Source of the DNA: Balneolaceae bacterium | Lineage (GTDB): Bacteria; Bacteroidota; Rhodothermia; Balneolales; Balneolaceae | Assembly (NCBI GenBank): GCA_007126675.1 | Contig: SLAU01000093.1 | Coordinates: 1-5,089, forward strand | Direction: 5' to 3' | DNA length: 5,089 bases | Part shown: in pieces, positions 4,737 through 5,089 of the stretch | How the letters are laid out: each line of letters starts with the position of its first letter | How positions within the stretch are numbered: position 1 is the stretch's first letter | The notes under the pieces: generated by a model | What the model was told of the DNA's origin: nothing | What the model saw: only the letters and a program-made list of their open reading frames with translations | The model's database searches: none | Position numbers and translations under genes: made by a program

Positions 4737-5089
4737 TCACCTCAGTTTAAGGCTGTACAAATCAGTCCGGCGGTCCTTAAGTATGCGAACACTGCCTTTT
4801 TCGTGGAGCTCTTTAAGATCGTCCAGGTTTACATCAACAATCAGCATCATTTCGGTATTGGGTGTTGCCTCGGCTTTTATTCCTTGTGTAGCAAATGAAA
4901 AATCGCAGGGAGTAAAAACTACGGATTGAGCGTACTGTATATCCATATTATGAACTTTGGGCAGGTTACCAACACTTCCGGCAACAGCCACATAACATTC
5001 ATTCTCAATGGCCCGTGCCATTGCACAATTCCTGACTCTTGAATATCCGTTTTGTGTATCGGTCATAAATGGTACAAACAGAATATCCA
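4737..5089 (-). CDS. Carbon-nitrogen hydrolase (nitrilase superfamily), C-terminal part; 5' end outside the window
   Basis: The frame is open to the right edge; the 116 visible residues are the C-terminal part of a larger protein. The codons before the internal ATG at 5066 read DILFVPF and join smoothly to MTDTQNGYSRVRNC, so that ATG is not the true start. RVRNCAMARAIENECYVAVAGSVG is the conserved late block of the nitrilase fold, followed by NMDIQYAQSVVFTPCDF and KAEATPNTEMMLIVDVNLDDL, then a charged tail with KDRRTDLYSLKLR before the TGA at 4739-4737. The wording is closest to the long proteins that fuse an N-terminal GNAT acetyltransferase to a C-terminal amidohydrolase domain, but the fusion cannot be seen here. 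The catalytic Glu, Lys and Cys of the superfamily lie outside the window. The likely reaction is hydrolysis of a non-peptide amide; the substrate is unknown. It converges with the decayed toxin-antitoxin island. Confidence 0.88.
   Translation of the reverse strand, partial: DILFVPFMTDTQNGYSRVRNCAMARAIENECYVAVAGSVGNLPKVHNMDIQYAQSVVFTPCDFSFATQGIKAEATPNTEMMLIVDVNLDDLKELHEKGSVRILKDRRTDLYSLKLR

Overview
The window is an AT-rich piece of bacterial chromosome. It looks like the Bacteroidota/Balneolota/Rhodothermota side of the tree. The reasons are: Shine-Dalgarno sequences are absent in front of nearly every start; at least one good match to the Bacteroidota-type -7 box (TAnnTTTG) is present; and the gene content fits (DUF3820 protein, AI-2E family permease, DoxX, the long nitrilase-superfamily protein). 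This assignment is an inference from style, not a database match. No rRNA, tRNA, CRISPR array, insertion sequence or phage gene is visible.

Layout. At the left edge, on the minus strand (187 down to 38), lies the first 49 codons of an adenine-deaminase-like amidohydrolase, cut off by a stop just where the metal-binding HxH motif should begin. Divergent from it are a DUF3820 gene (305-535) and, 30 bases on, an AI-2E family membrane permease (566-1768); these two may form an operon. A DoxX membrane protein (1864-2265) and a small two-helix membrane protein of unknown function (2603-2337, minus) converge on one bidirectional terminator (2286-2313). These two genes carry nearly the same 19-20 base leader element immediately before their start codons. 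A mechanosensitive channel of the MscS family (2746-3888) is divergent from the small membrane protein.

Downstream of mscS is a graveyard of toxin-antitoxin genes. First is an XRE/HigA-type antitoxin with one frameshift and two in-frame stops (3910-4187) and no toxin beside it. Next is an intact FitA/VapB-type ribbon-helix-helix antitoxin (4277-4516), with a likely operator palindrome in front. It overlaps by ATGA a VapC PIN toxin that has lost most of its middle (4513-4660). The window closes with the C-terminal part of a carbon-nitrogen hydrolase on the minus strand (5089-4737), whose 5' end lies outside.

How the genes work together. There is no single pathway. The intact genes are mostly envelope functions: a permease, DoxX, a small membrane protein and an osmotic-release channel. 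The accessory part is a decayed double toxin-antitoxin island inserted between mscS and the nitrilase-family gene. I see no convincing new system. The points most worth a second look are the decayed island with its surviving orphan antitoxin, the shared leader element, and the truncated deaminase.
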